DNA of 8,813 bases from an uncultured archaeon (GCA_902385025.1 CABMDX010000362.1:1-8813); one strand, 5' to 3'; shown: positions 1 through 6,111, counted from the first letter of the stretch. Made by a program: numbers and translations. The notes: a model not told the origin generated them from the sequence alone.

Positions 1-146
1 AGATAGGACAGATTTTGCTGGTCGAGGCAGACGATCCCGCTGCGGAGGAGGATATCGCCCGCTGGGCAAAGAGAGCTGGCCATGAGGTGATAAGGCTCGA
101 GAAGTCCGGAAATATCATCCGCTTTTGGATAAGGAGGAAGAAGTAA
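1..146 (+). CDS. TusA/SirA-like sulfur carrier protein (3' end only)
   Basis: This is the last 47 codons of a gene that enters from the left edge. The frame begins at base 3 and ends at TAA 144-146. The visible protein reads GQILLVEADDPAAEED, then IARWAKRAGHEV, then a strand ending IIRFWIRRKK. This is the beta-alpha-beta tail of TusA-type carriers: G-x-x-L-x-V-x-x-x-D-x-x-x-x-x-D-I, a W-A/C-x-x-x-G-H helix, then a final hydrophobic strand. TusA proteins carry a persulfide on an N-terminal Cys-Pro motif, which would lie outside the window, so activity cannot be judged here. Only one base separates its stop from the next start, and the purine-rich end of the gene doubles as that gene's ribosome binding site. 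Co-transcription with the DsrE-like, IscS and IscU genes is therefore likely, which fits a role in sulfur relay. The family call is good; the specific function is inferred. Confidence 0.75.
   Translation, partial: IGQILLVEADDPAAEEDIARWAKRAGHEVIRLEKSGNIIRFWIRRKK
133..140 (+). promoter_or_regulatory. Ribosome binding site of the DsrE-like gene
   Basis: GGAGGAAG lies inside the last codons of the TusA-like gene, with its GGAGG core ten bases before the ATG at 148. It is a strong Shine-Dalgarno match. Its position within the upstream coding region supports translational coupling. Confidence 0.7.
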
Positions 147-147
147 T

Positions 148-507
148 ATGAGCAAGATTCTTTATGTTCAGACCAGCGGTCTGGATACGCCGGAAAGACT
201 CTATGCGCCCTTCATACTGGGCATGACTGCCAGGGCCATGGATGTGGAGGCATCGATCTTCTTTATGATAAAAGGAATAACAACCATGAAGAAGGGCGAG
301 GCTGAGAAGATCAAGATCGGAAGCTTTCCCAGCCTCAAGGAGGTCATCGACCAGGCCCTGGCCTCGGGTGTGAAGATGTACATATGCGAGCAGAGCACCC
401 AGCTTCTCGGCATTGCCAGGGGCGACTTCTTGCCCGAGGCAAAAATTGCTGGAGCAGGAACATTAAATGACCTTGTGCTGGATGCAGACTCAACTATCAG
501 CTTCTAG
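148..507 (+). CDS. DsrE-family sulfur-relay protein
   Basis: This 119-residue protein begins with a beta strand and loop typical of the DsrE/DsrF fold (MSKILYVQTSGLDTPERLYA), with a helix following (APFILGMTARAMDV) and a second strand (EASIFFMIKGITTMKKG). A later segment, GVKMYICEQSTQLLGI, places Cys80 at the end of a strand. That is where DsrE-like proteins carry the cysteine that receives or passes on sulfur. DsrE homologues often act with TusA in persulfide or thiosulfonate transfer (known from the family). The gene sits between a TusA-like gene (1-base gap) and an IscS homologue (9-base gap), so partnership with both is a reasonable inference. It is a single-domain soluble protein with no signal peptide or membrane segment. 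The start at 148 is supported by the GGAGG site just upstream. It could alternatively be a DsrE-fold protein with a non-sulfur role, but the cysteine and neighbours argue against that. Confidence 0.78.
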   Translation: MSKILYVQTSGLDTPERLYAPFILGMTARAMDVEASIFFMIKGITTMKKGEAEKIKIGSFPSLKEVIDQALASGVKMYICEQSTQLLGIARGDFLPEAKIAGAGTLNDLVLDADSTISF

Positions 508-516
508 GGATATGAT

Positions 517-1671
517 ATGTGCGGAATCTATCTGGACTACCAATCAGCATCTCCTGTGGACCCGAGGGTTCACGAATTCGCAGAGCGCTATCTGACATGC
601 GATTTTGGGAACCCCTCTGCGCTCCACACACGCGGCCTGGGAGCCAAAGCCGCCCTGGAAGAGGCGCGTTCTAAGGTGGCGGAGCTGATAAATGCCGAAG
701 GGCCGGAGAACATCCTCTTCACTGCGAGTGCGACTGAGGCCAATAACCTGGCGATCCGGGGAGCGGCGCAGAGGAATGCCGCAAAAGGCAAGAAGCTCCT
801 GGCAAGCCAGATCGAGCACATTTCAGTGCTCAATCCCATGAAGGACCTGAAGAAGGCAGGCTACGATCTGGCGCTTGTGCCTGTGGACGCCACGGGCATT
901 GTGGACCTTGGAGCACTGGAGAGCCAGATTTCCAGGGAGACCACTGTGACCTCTCTCCAGTATGCCAATAGCGAGATCGGGACCATTGAGCCCATAGCAG
1001 AGGCAAGCGATATCGTTCATAAAAAAGGGATGTACCTGCATGTTGATGCCACGGCCTCTGCAGGCAAAATCCCGATTGATGTGCAAAAGGAGGAAATTGA
1101 TCTGCTCACGCTCTCCTCCAATGACCTCTACGGGCCGCAGGGTGCCGGTGCTCTTTATGTGCGCCCTGGAACACGAATTCAGCCCGTTCTCTTCGGCGGA
1201 GGGCAGGAGAGGGGCCAGCGACCGGGAACTGAGAATCTCTATGCCATTGCAGGCATGGGCGAAGCTGCAAGGCTCGCTCGCATGGAAGTGGCAGAGGAGA
1301 GCTTGCGTCTGCAGGCCATACGGGATGGCCTGATCAAGGAGATACTGAAGATCGAGGAGGCCTATCTCACAGGCCACCCGACCAAGAGGCTGCCGCATCA
1401 TGCCAGCTTCCGGTTCAGCCGGATTGAGGGGGAGAGCATTCTGCTCACCATGGATGCCATGTTCAATATTCAGGTTTCTACGGGCTCGGCCTGCTCCTCA
1501 CGCACTCTCGAGCCGTCTCATGTGCTTCTGGCCATAGGCTTAAGACATGAGCAGGCGCATGGCTCAATGGTCATGACGCTAGGGCGGCAAAATAATCCCG
1601 ATCAGATACCTGCAATCGCAAATGCAGCAACAAAGACAGTGGAAAGGCTCAGGGCTCTGTCTCCGCTTTAG
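517..1671 (+). CDS. iscS: IscS/NifS cysteine desulfurase homologue lacking the PLP lysine
   Basis: This 384-residue class V aminotransferase-fold protein is full length for IscS. Recognisable in order are the N-terminal LDYQSASPVDPRV, the phosphate-binding loop TASATEANNLAIRG, the ring-stacking His101 in QIEHIS, Asn151 in YANSEIG, Asp177 in HVDATASAGK, GGGQERGQRPGTEN, and the catalytic cysteine loop STGSACSSRTLEPSHVL with Cys326. The stretch that should read S-x-H-K-x-Y-G-P-K-G instead reads SSNDLYGPQG, so the Schiff-base lysine is Asp203 and the histidine before it is Asn202. The glutamine that normally contacts the cofactor (HVDATQS) is Ala180. The frame is continuous and other motifs are intact, so this is not a decayed gene. 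From memory, the Archaeoglobus fulgidus IscS shows the same lysine-to-aspartate change and still binds IscU. Here the protein may act as a persulfide acceptor and IscU partner rather than a conventional desulfurase (inference). ATG 517 is preceded by a weak AGGGA. Confidence 0.9.
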   Translation: MCGIYLDYQSASPVDPRVHEFAERYLTCDFGNPSALHTRGLGAKAALEEARSKVAELINAEGPENILFTASATEANNLAIRGAAQRNAAKGKKLLASQIEHISVLNPMKDLKKAGYDLALVPVDATGIVDLGALESQISRETTVTSLQYANSEIGTIEPIAEASDIVHKKGMYLHVDATASAGKIPIDVQKEEIDLLTLSSNDLYGPQGAGALYVRPGTRIQPVLFGGGQERGQRPGTENLYAIAGMGEAARLARMEVAEESLRLQAIRDGLIKEILKIEEAYLTGHPTKRLPHHASFRFSRIEGESILLTMDAMFNIQVSTGSACSSRTLEPSHVLLAIGLRHEQAHGSMVMTLGRQNNPDQIPAIANAATKTVERLRALSPL

Positions 1672-1677
1672 AAGGTG
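1671..1677 (+). promoter_or_regulatory. Ribosome binding site deciding the IscU start
   Basis: GAAGGTG directly follows (and overlaps by one base) the iscS stop codon and lies nine bases before ATG 1687. A GTG at 1675 could open the same frame four codons earlier, but it falls inside this site and has no Shine-Dalgarno sequence of its own. ATG 1687 is therefore preferred. Confidence 0.55.
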
Positions 1678-1686
1678 AATCGTAAA

Positions 1687-2127
1687 ATGGCACAGATTGG
1701 TTACTCCAAGAAAGTTATGGAACACTTCATGATCCCCAGAAATGTGGGGGTGATCGAGAACCCTGATGGATACGGCAAGGTGGGAAACCCTGTCTGCGGC
1801 GATCTCATGGAGATCTTTATCCGCGTCAAGGATGATAAAATAGATGACATCAAGTTCCGGACCTTCGGCTGCGGCTCGGCCATAGCCGTCTCCAGCATGG
1901 TCACGGAGATGGCCAAGGGAAAGACGCTGGACGAGGCCATAAAGATCACCCGCAAGGATGTGGCAGACGAGCTGGAGGGGCTGCCTCCGCAGAAGATGCA
2001 CTGCTCAAATCTGGGTGCGGATGCGCTGCATGCTGCCATCAAGGATTATTGGGTGAAGATCGGGAAGATCAAGCCGGAGGAGGCGAAGGCGGAGGAGGGA
2101 GAAGAAGGAGAGAGCTGCGGGACGTGA
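1687..2127 (+). CDS. iscU: IscU-type Fe-S cluster assembly scaffold
   Basis: Counting from ATG 1687 the protein has 146 residues. It matches IscU throughout: YSKKVMEHFMIPRNVG at the N-terminus, NPVCGDLMEIFIRV with Cys37 and Asp39, FRTFGCGSAIAVSS with Cys62, and LPPQKMHCSNLGADALHAAI with His105 and Cys106. These are the three cluster ligands plus the aspartate and histidine known to modulate cluster binding and release. It assembles a [2Fe-2S] cluster in the cytoplasm from iron and sulfur delivered by IscS, then passes it to client proteins. The motif after the last cysteine is N-L-G rather than the L-P-P-V-K HscA-binding arrangement, whose equivalent here is LPPQK just before His105. An acidic tail of about 16 residues follows the fold and ends in E-S-C-G-T, adding a fourth cysteine (Cys144). 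The gene lies 15 bases after iscS, and a T-rich spacer follows. An alternative start is GTG 1675. Confidence 0.92.
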   Translation: MAQIGYSKKVMEHFMIPRNVGVIENPDGYGKVGNPVCGDLMEIFIRVKDDKIDDIKFRTFGCGSAIAVSSMVTEMAKGKTLDEAIKITRKDVADELEGLPPQKMHCSNLGADALHAAIKDYWVKIGKIKPEEAKAEEGEEGESCGT

Positions 2128-2143
2128 TTGTAAACTATAATAT

Positions 2144-2184
2144 GTCTATATAGACCATCCAGTACTTTTTGACTATTTTTTGTT
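2144..2184 (+). terminator. Probable T-tract terminator of the sulfur operon
   Basis: After the iscU stop there is a perfect 12-base palindrome (GTCTATATAGAC, 2144-2155), then T5 at 2166-2170 and T6 at 2176-2181. Archaeal RNA polymerase terminates mainly at such T tracts. The palindrome can form only a four-base-pair stem and may be incidental. The site lies at the end of the plus-strand gene block and faces a convergent gene. Confidence 0.55.
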
Positions 2185-2223
2185 TAATCCACAGATGCAT
2201 AAAAGCCAGACAATAAGAGGTTT

Positions 2224-2424
2224 TCATTCGGCAGGGAACTCCTCAAATTTGCCATCCAGACAAATCTTCTGCAGCTTTTCGACATACTCATCCTTGACGA
2301 CATAAAATGCTTCCGTATAGATGTCAATGAGAGTCTCAAGCATACCCTCCATCCTATCGACTTTTTCGCCCAGAGCCTTCAGGTCATTTTGAATGGGAGA
2401 TAATCGCCGTATTTTCCGCCTCAA
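2224..2424 (-). CDS. Small hypothetical protein, coiled-coil-like, possibly frameshifted
   Basis: The frame encodes up to 66 residues. The core KALGEKVDRMEGMLETLIDI shows heptad-like hydrophobic spacing (roughly residues 15-35), followed by a charged helix-like stretch and an acidic C-terminus ending FEEFPAE. It resembles small coiled-coil or addiction-module-sized proteins, but I do not recognise a family. The only in-frame start at the 5' end is TTG 2424, right after an in-frame TGA and without a clear ribosome binding site. Just upstream, another frame offers ATG 2428 or GTG 2440 and reads MIEAENTAII before stopping at 2384-2386. Joining the two frames by dropping one base near 2395-2400 would give a natural-looking protein start (MIEAENTAII-PIQNDLKALG). 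The gene may therefore be broken, contain a sequencing error, or truly start at TTG. It converges on the iscU operon. Confidence 0.42.
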   Translation of the reverse strand: MRRKIRRLSPIQNDLKALGEKVDRMEGMLETLIDIYTEAFYVVKDEYVEKLQKICLDGKFEEFPAE

Positions 2425-2601
2425 TCATATCCAGGACCACTCTTATATTTCTGAGACGAATATAAGCTTATCATTTGTCTAATGCCTGGCTGAATCTTGA
2501 TCTTGAATTACGGTCCTGCAAGTCTCCCTTGCGCGCGTATGCCGACACGTGACCGCTCAGCCGAGCCCACAAGTAACGCGGCACTGCTTCATCATAATTT
2601 T
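2425..2601. other. Intergenic spacer between the small ORF and the PKD gene
   Basis: This 177-base stretch has an AT-rich left part and a GC-rich right part (about 2530-2585). On the minus strand, CTTATAT at about 2461-2467 and AAATATAA at about 2444-2451 could serve as TATA elements for the small ORF. A short inverted repeat, GCAAG-tctcc-CTTGC, lies at 2518-2532. No T-run is visible on the minus strand just after the PKD stop codon, so the end of that transcript is not obvious. No coding or RNA gene was recognised. Confidence 0.4.
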
Positions 2602-4536
2602 TTAGTCCCAGGTTATATTAATAGCCAGAGGACTCGACCACCTTGAAGTTGCCCCTTTGTCATCCATGGCCATGGTTCTGATCAGATACGTTCCTGCCTT
2701 ACTCCATCTATGAACCAGGCGTTCGATCATTCCAGATTCGACGAATCCCAAACCAGTCCAAGTAGTTGTTCCATCCCCCCAATCGAACACATACCTGACA
2801 TGATCTCCATCGGAATCGTTCGCGGATGTTGTGAAATCGTAGGATATTAAACTGCGTCCATAGGCCGGTCCCAAAGGCATGCCGGGAGTGTCTGGCGGAC
2901 TGTTATCTGCTACTATGACAATTAGCGGCAATGAAAACTCCGAGGCCGCTCCTTTGCAGTCGAATGTGCTGCATCTGACATGATATGTCCCGGCTTTGTT
3001 CCAGATATGCGACGAATTTTCGACCGAGCCGGAATCGACCTGATTTGTCTGGGACGTCATTTCGTCATCCCAATCGAAGGCATACCTGACCAGATCATTA
3101 TCAGGATCCTTTGCAAATGTAAAGTAATTATAAGCAATTCCTGCATACCCCTCTTCTGGACCATAGAGGTTTGCGGGCACATTTGGCCTTCTATTTGCGG
3201 CCACGGTGATCGTCAAATTATCAGACCAGCCAGATACATCTCCGCGACTGTCCTTTGCAATGACTCTGATCTGATATTTTCCAGCATTGCACCATATATG
3301 CTGTGCGCTTACATTGCTGCCGGATTTGACAAAATTCGTGGTGGATGTATTCCCGTCACCCCAATCAAAGGTACATTCCACGGAATCGTTATCGGGATCT
3401 TCTGCGGTTGCAGTGTAGCCGTTTGCAGCCCAGGCATAAACCATGGAGGGTCCCGATGACGTGGAAGGTCTGCCTGGAGGAGCGTTGATGACAACAGTCC
3501 GGGGCTCGGACCACCCGGAGGTTCCTCCTTTGCTGTCCTGGGCGCTTGCTTTGACCCGAAAGGCTCCGCTTCTCGCCCAGGTGTGGTTTGCACTTGCCAC
3601 CACACCGGATTCCTCAGGACCTGTGATTGAGGTTATTCCGTCCCCCCAGTCAAAGGAGTAACTGATCCGATCTCCATCGGGGTCAGTAGCGGACACGGTA
3701 TAGACGTACTGGACACCCGGCCTGCCAGAGTCCGGACCGGATGGCATGGAAGGATTGCTGGGCAAGATGTTTATCACAACGATCAGGGGCTCTGACCAGC
3801 CCGAGGATCTGCCCAGGCTATCAGTGGCTTTTGCCCTGATATGATATATTGCTGACCTGCTCCATGAATGGTTTGCACTCGCAGAGGCCCCGGAGTCCAT
3901 TGGGCCAATGATCGATATCGCACCGTCTCCCCAATCTATGGAGCAATTGATCCGGTCTTTGTCTGGGTCATCAGCAGATACGCTATAGGCATATTGGACA
4001 CCCGGCCTGCCAGAGCCAGGGCCGGATGGTGTGGAGGGATTCGCAGGTGGAGAGTCAATGATGACAATGAGCGGCTCTGACCACCGTGAGGCATTTCCTT
4101 TGCGGTCCAACGAACGGGCCATGACCGCATATCTTCCGCTCACGGTCCAGGTGTGGTTTGCGCCCGCCACTATGCCGGAGTCTACCGGGCCGATGATCGA
4201 GCTTGTTCCGTCTCCCCAATCGAATATGTACCGCACCATATCTCCTTTCGGATCAGTTGCGGACGTAAAATAGGCATAATCGGCCATTGGGATGCCCTGT
4301 GAAGATCCAGAAGGTGTAGCAGGAATCTCTGAAGGGCTATCACAGGTTATAGCAGGTATGGATTGAGCACCGCTGGATTGATTCTTGGGCTGCTGAAAAT
4401 CCGGACATATGTCAAGGATTAACCCAATAGAGGCATTGCTGCAGACATCATCGGAAAACATTCCGGGAGCCTGGACAGAAGAAGACCAAATGAGCAGCAA
4501 TAGAAGAAAAAATCGTGTTTGACTGCCGCGTATCAT
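2602..4536 (-). CDS. Secreted protein of six PKD-like repeats
   Basis: Starting at ATG 4536 the protein has 644 residues. It opens with a signal peptide: MIRGSQTR, a hydrophobic core FFLLLLLIW, and SSSVQA as the likely cleavage region. A linker of about 45 residues contains three cysteines (32, 44, 65). Six PKD-like beta-sandwich repeats follow, roughly 70-160, 161-256, 257-351, 352-447, 448-543 and 544-644. Each has a P-x-x-P-x-GP lead, a Y-x-Y/F strand, A-x-DPDxD, a central FDWGDG, SG...H-x-W-x-x-x-G-x-Y, and a final D-x-x-G-x-x-S-x-W-S-x-P strand. The central aspartate falls at 106, 201, 296, 391, 488 and 585. Repeat 5 has WDDE in place of WGDG. About 14 N-x-S/T sites suggest N-glycosylation. 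No catalytic domain, transmembrane anchor or sorting tail follows the last repeat, so it is probably a secreted or loosely attached surface protein for adhesion or matrix binding (inference). An upstream TTG at 4563 could extend the frame but is disfavoured by the ribosome binding site. Confidence 0.85.
   Translation of the reverse strand: MIRGSQTRFFLLLLLIWSSSVQAPGMFSDDVCSNASIGLILDICPDFQQPKNQSSGAQSIPAITCDSPSEIPATPSGSSQGIPMADYAYFTSATDPKGDMVRYIFDWGDGTSSIIGPVDSGIVAGANHTWTVSGRYAVMARSLDRKGNASRWSEPLIVIIDSPPANPSTPSGPGSGRPGVQYAYSVSADDPDKDRINCSIDWGDGAISIIGPMDSGASASANHSWSRSAIYHIRAKATDSLGRSSGWSEPLIVVINILPSNPSMPSGPDSGRPGVQYVYTVSATDPDGDRISYSFDWGDGITSITGPEESGVVASANHTWARSGAFRVKASAQDSKGGTSGWSEPRTVVINAPPGRPSTSSGPSMVYAWAANGYTATAEDPDNDSVECTFDWGDGNTSTTNFVKSGSNVSAQHIWCNAGKYQIRVIAKDSRGDVSGWSDNLTITVAANRRPNVPANLYGPEEGYAGIAYNYFTFAKDPDNDLVRYAFDWDDEMTSQTNQVDSGSVENSSHIWNKAGTYHVRCSTFDCKGAASEFSLPLIVIVADNSPPDTPGMPLGPAYGRSLISYDFTTSANDSDGDHVRYVFDWGDGTTTWTGLGFVESGMIERLVHRWSKAGTYLIRTMAMDDKGATSRWSSPLAINITWD
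3710..4015 (-). repeat. Near-identical DNA units inside the PKD gene (285-base period)
   Basis: An identical 21-base string beginning TGGACACCCGGCC occurs on the plus strand at 3710-3730 and 3995-4015, exactly 285 bases (95 codons) apart. Another shared string, CAGGTGTGGTTTGC, occurs at 3578-3591 and 4148-4161, 570 bases apart (two periods). The spacing equals one PKD repeat. The first three repeats therefore look recently duplicated or homogenised, while repeats 5 and 6 have a 97-residue period and are more divergent. Confidence 0.75.
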
Positions 4537-4540
4537 TATT

Positions 4541-4548
4541 CCCCTCCT
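4541..4548 (-). promoter_or_regulatory. Strong ribosome binding site fixing the PKD protein start
   Basis: On the minus strand AGGAGGGG ends four bases before ATG 4536. This places translation at that ATG rather than at TTG 4563 or ATG 4551, because the site would lie inside the coding region for either of those. The shorter start also gives a cleaner signal peptide. Confidence 0.75.
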
Positions 4549-4574
4549 CATTTGAAGGTTCAAGAAGAGGATTG

Positions 4575-4589
4575 TATTTAAATTTTCCT
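4575..4589 (-). promoter_or_regulatory. Archaeal BRE/TATA promoter of the PKD gene
   Basis: Read on the minus strand the sequence is AGGAAAATTTAAATA, a purine-rich BRE-like element followed by a TATA box (TTTAAATA, 4575-4582). Transcription would begin about 25 bases downstream, near 4554. That leaves a leader of roughly 18 bases, just long enough to hold the AGGAGGGG site. Confidence 0.55.
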
Positions 4590-4810
4590 AAAGACATATT
4601 ATATTTAGCAGATTATAGCAAGGATTGGAAAGATTATGATACTGCAGTTGAAATGGAGCCGAAGATTTCAAACAAGCCGTGAGCAGATGCCAGCAGGCTC
4701 TCCTCAGGCATGAGAAGCCCAAACGGAGCCCGCCTGCGCCTAAATTCTTCACAGTTCCAGCATCTTCCACTAATTATCCCGAAAAAAAGAAGAGAATTGT
4801 AGAAGAGGCT
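4590..4810. other. Intergenic region between hisD and the PKD gene
   Basis: No intact gene is convincing here. On the plus strand a short frame reads KDWKDYDTAVEMEPK (about 4620-4664), which resembles the end of a tetratricopeptide repeat. It stops at TGA 4680-4682, and another frame continues FKQAVSRCQQALLRHEK. This could be a degraded gene fragment or chance. The right end holds the A-run that forms the hisD T-tract on the minus strand. Confidence 0.3.
4781..4795 (-). terminator. T-tract terminator downstream of hisD
   Basis: Minus-strand sequence about 16-30 bases after the hisD stop reads TCTTCTTTTTTTC, with seven consecutive T residues at 4782-4788. This is the usual archaeal intrinsic termination signal. 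No stable hairpin is needed or obvious. Confidence 0.5.
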
Positions 4811-6097
4811 TTAGACCCTTGGCTCCAGCCTCTTTCTCACCGATTCAGCATGCGCCTTCAGCCCTTCAGCCTCGGCGAGGGTGGTTATTGTATCCTCAAG
4901 CCCCAGCAGGCCGTCGTCCGTGATCATCTGCACTGAGATTTTCTTCGTGAAATGGTCCACATTCAGGCCCGAGAACACTCTGGCATAGCCGGAGGTGGGA
5001 AGTACGTGATTTGTACCGCTTGCATAGTCGCCTGCTGCCACCGGCGTATACCCTCCAAGGAACACGCTTCCCGCGTGGCGTATGGATCTCAAGACCCCCA
5101 TAGGATCGCGGGTAATGATCTCCAGATGCTCCGGGGCAAAGGCGTTGGAGAAGTCCACTGCCTCATCGATGTCATTTGCCACAAGAACTGCGCTGTGCTC
5201 CAGGCTCTGACGCACGATCTCGCTTCTAGCAGCGCTGGCTGCCTGGATATTCAGCTCTTCTTCTACGGCGCTGGCCAGCAGCTCGTCCAGGGATACCAGA
5301 ACGGATATGGATCGCGGATCATGCTCCCCCTGGGCAATCATATCGGCAGCGATTACTCCAGGATCTGCAGTCCGGTCGGCTATGATCAAGACCTCGCTCG
5401 GGCCCGCTGGAAAGTCGATCTCCACCGTGCCACGGATGAGCATCTTGGCTGCGGTGACGTAGACATTGCCCGGACCCACGATCTTGTGCACGCGCTCGAT
5501 TGAATCAGTGCCAAAGGCCATGGCAGCGATAGCCTGAGCGCCGCCAACCTTATAGATCTCATCTGCTCCAGCCATGTCCGCGGCCACTAGGGTCAGAGGA
5601 GTGACCGATCCATCCGCCTTTGGCGGCGTGCATACCACAATCCTGGGCACATCTGCAACCTTGGCAGGAATCACATTCATGAGGGCAGAACTTGGATAGG
5701 CTGCCCTTCCGCCGGGCACGTAGGCGCCTACCGAATCCAGGGGTACGAGCTTCTGGCCTACTGAGACACCAGGCGAAACCTCAGTCATCCAGAATTCGCG
5801 TTCCTTCTGCTCTCGGTGGAATTGGAAGATGTTATCAGCGGCCTCTGCCAGCGCTTCGAGAATCCGCTCCTCCACGAAATCGTAGGCGGAGTCGATTTCC
5901 TCCTCCCCCACTCGCAGGTCGTCAAGCTTTGCGCCTTCGAACTTTTCCGTGTATTTATAGAGGGCTTCGTCTCCCTTCGAGCCTACTTCCATAAGAATCT
6001 CATTTACGTCAGCCAGCACATCCTGTATGCCCACATCACGGGAGAAAAGGCTCTTCAGATCTTCATCCTTCAGCTCTTCCAGCCTCTTTATCATCAT
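4811..6097 (-). CDS. hisD: Histidinol dehydrogenase
   Basis: This 428-residue protein matches the family's usual length and motifs from end to end. It catalyses the last two steps of histidine synthesis, oxidising L-histidinol to L-histidine with two NAD+, in the cytoplasm as a zinc-dependent homodimer. Visible features include [20 protein letters not shown] (128-147), the [15 protein letters not shown] segment, [14 protein letters not shown] (205-218), and [15 protein letters not shown]. The zinc and substrate set is Gln256 and His259 in AQGEHDPRS, Asp357 in [15 protein letters not shown], and His416 in GLKAHAES. The catalytic Glu323-His324 pair lies in FAPEHLEI. All key residues are present, so the enzyme should be active. 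ATG 6097 is preceded by AAGGTGG at suitable spacing; a second ATG follows immediately. It is 72 bases downstream of the ligase gene with an AT-rich leader, so it probably has its own promoter. No other his gene is adjacent. Confidence 0.97.
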   Translation of the reverse strand: MMIKRLEELKDEDLKSLFSRDVGIQDVLADVNEILMEVGSKGDEALYKYTEKFEGAKLDDLRVGEEEIDSAYDFVEERILEALAEAADNIFQFHREQKEREFWMTEVSPGVSVGQKLVPLDSVGAYVPGGRAAYPSSALMNVIPAKVADVPRIVVCTPPKADGSVTPLTLVAADMAGADEIYKVGGAQAIAAMAFGTDSIERVHKIVGPGNVYVTAAKMLIRGTVEIDFPAGPSEVLIIADRTADPGVIAADMIAQGEHDPRSISVLVSLDELLASAVEEELNIQAASAARSEIVRQSLEHSAVLVANDIDEAVDFSNAFAPEHLEIITRDPMGVLRSIRHAGSVFLGGYTPVAAGDYASGTNHVLPTSGYARVFSGLNVDHFTKKISVQMITDDGLLGLEDTITTLAEAEGLKAHAESVRKRLEPRV

Positions 6098-6104
6098 ATC
6101 AAAT

Positions 6105-6111
6105 CCACCTT
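6105..6111 (-). promoter_or_regulatory. Ribosome binding site of hisD
   Basis: AAGGTGG on the minus strand ends seven bases before ATG 6097. It supports that start codon over the adjacent ATG one codon later. Confidence 0.6.

Noticed and set aside
823..1401. Long open frame (192 codons) on the minus strand inside iscS
   Set aside because: It lies antisense to a well-supported gene and its translation has no recognisable motifs; it is a by-product of codon bias in iscS.
517..1671. iscS as a pseudogene because the cofactor lysine is missing
   Set aside because: The frame is full length, other motifs including the Cys326 loop are conserved, and it sits between intact partners. A similar change is known in an archaeal IscS, so a functional variant is more likely than decay.
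2980..3459. 159-codon open frame on the plus strand opposite the PKD gene
   Set aside because: The minus-strand frame has clear repeats, a signal peptide, a promoter and a ribosome binding site. The plus-strand frame is rich in Cys and Ile with no motif and follows from the repeated antisense sequence.
3500..4300. The 285-base periodicity as a CRISPR or tandem non-coding array
   Set aside because: The period is a multiple of three and matches the PKD domain length in an uninterrupted frame, so it is a coding repeat.
4537..4563. Upstream TTG start for the PKD protein
   Set aside because: The nine extra codons contain the AGGAGGGG site that serves ATG 4536, and they would lengthen the signal peptide without need.
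4588..4770. 60-codon minus-strand open frame in the hisD-PKD gap
   Set aside because: There is no Shine-Dalgarno sequence, its composition is odd, and it runs across the PKD promoter. It is not supported as a gene.
4952..5503. 183-codon plus-strand open frame opposite hisD
   Set aside because: hisD is intact with all catalytic residues; the antisense translation is unlike any protein and has no ribosome binding site.
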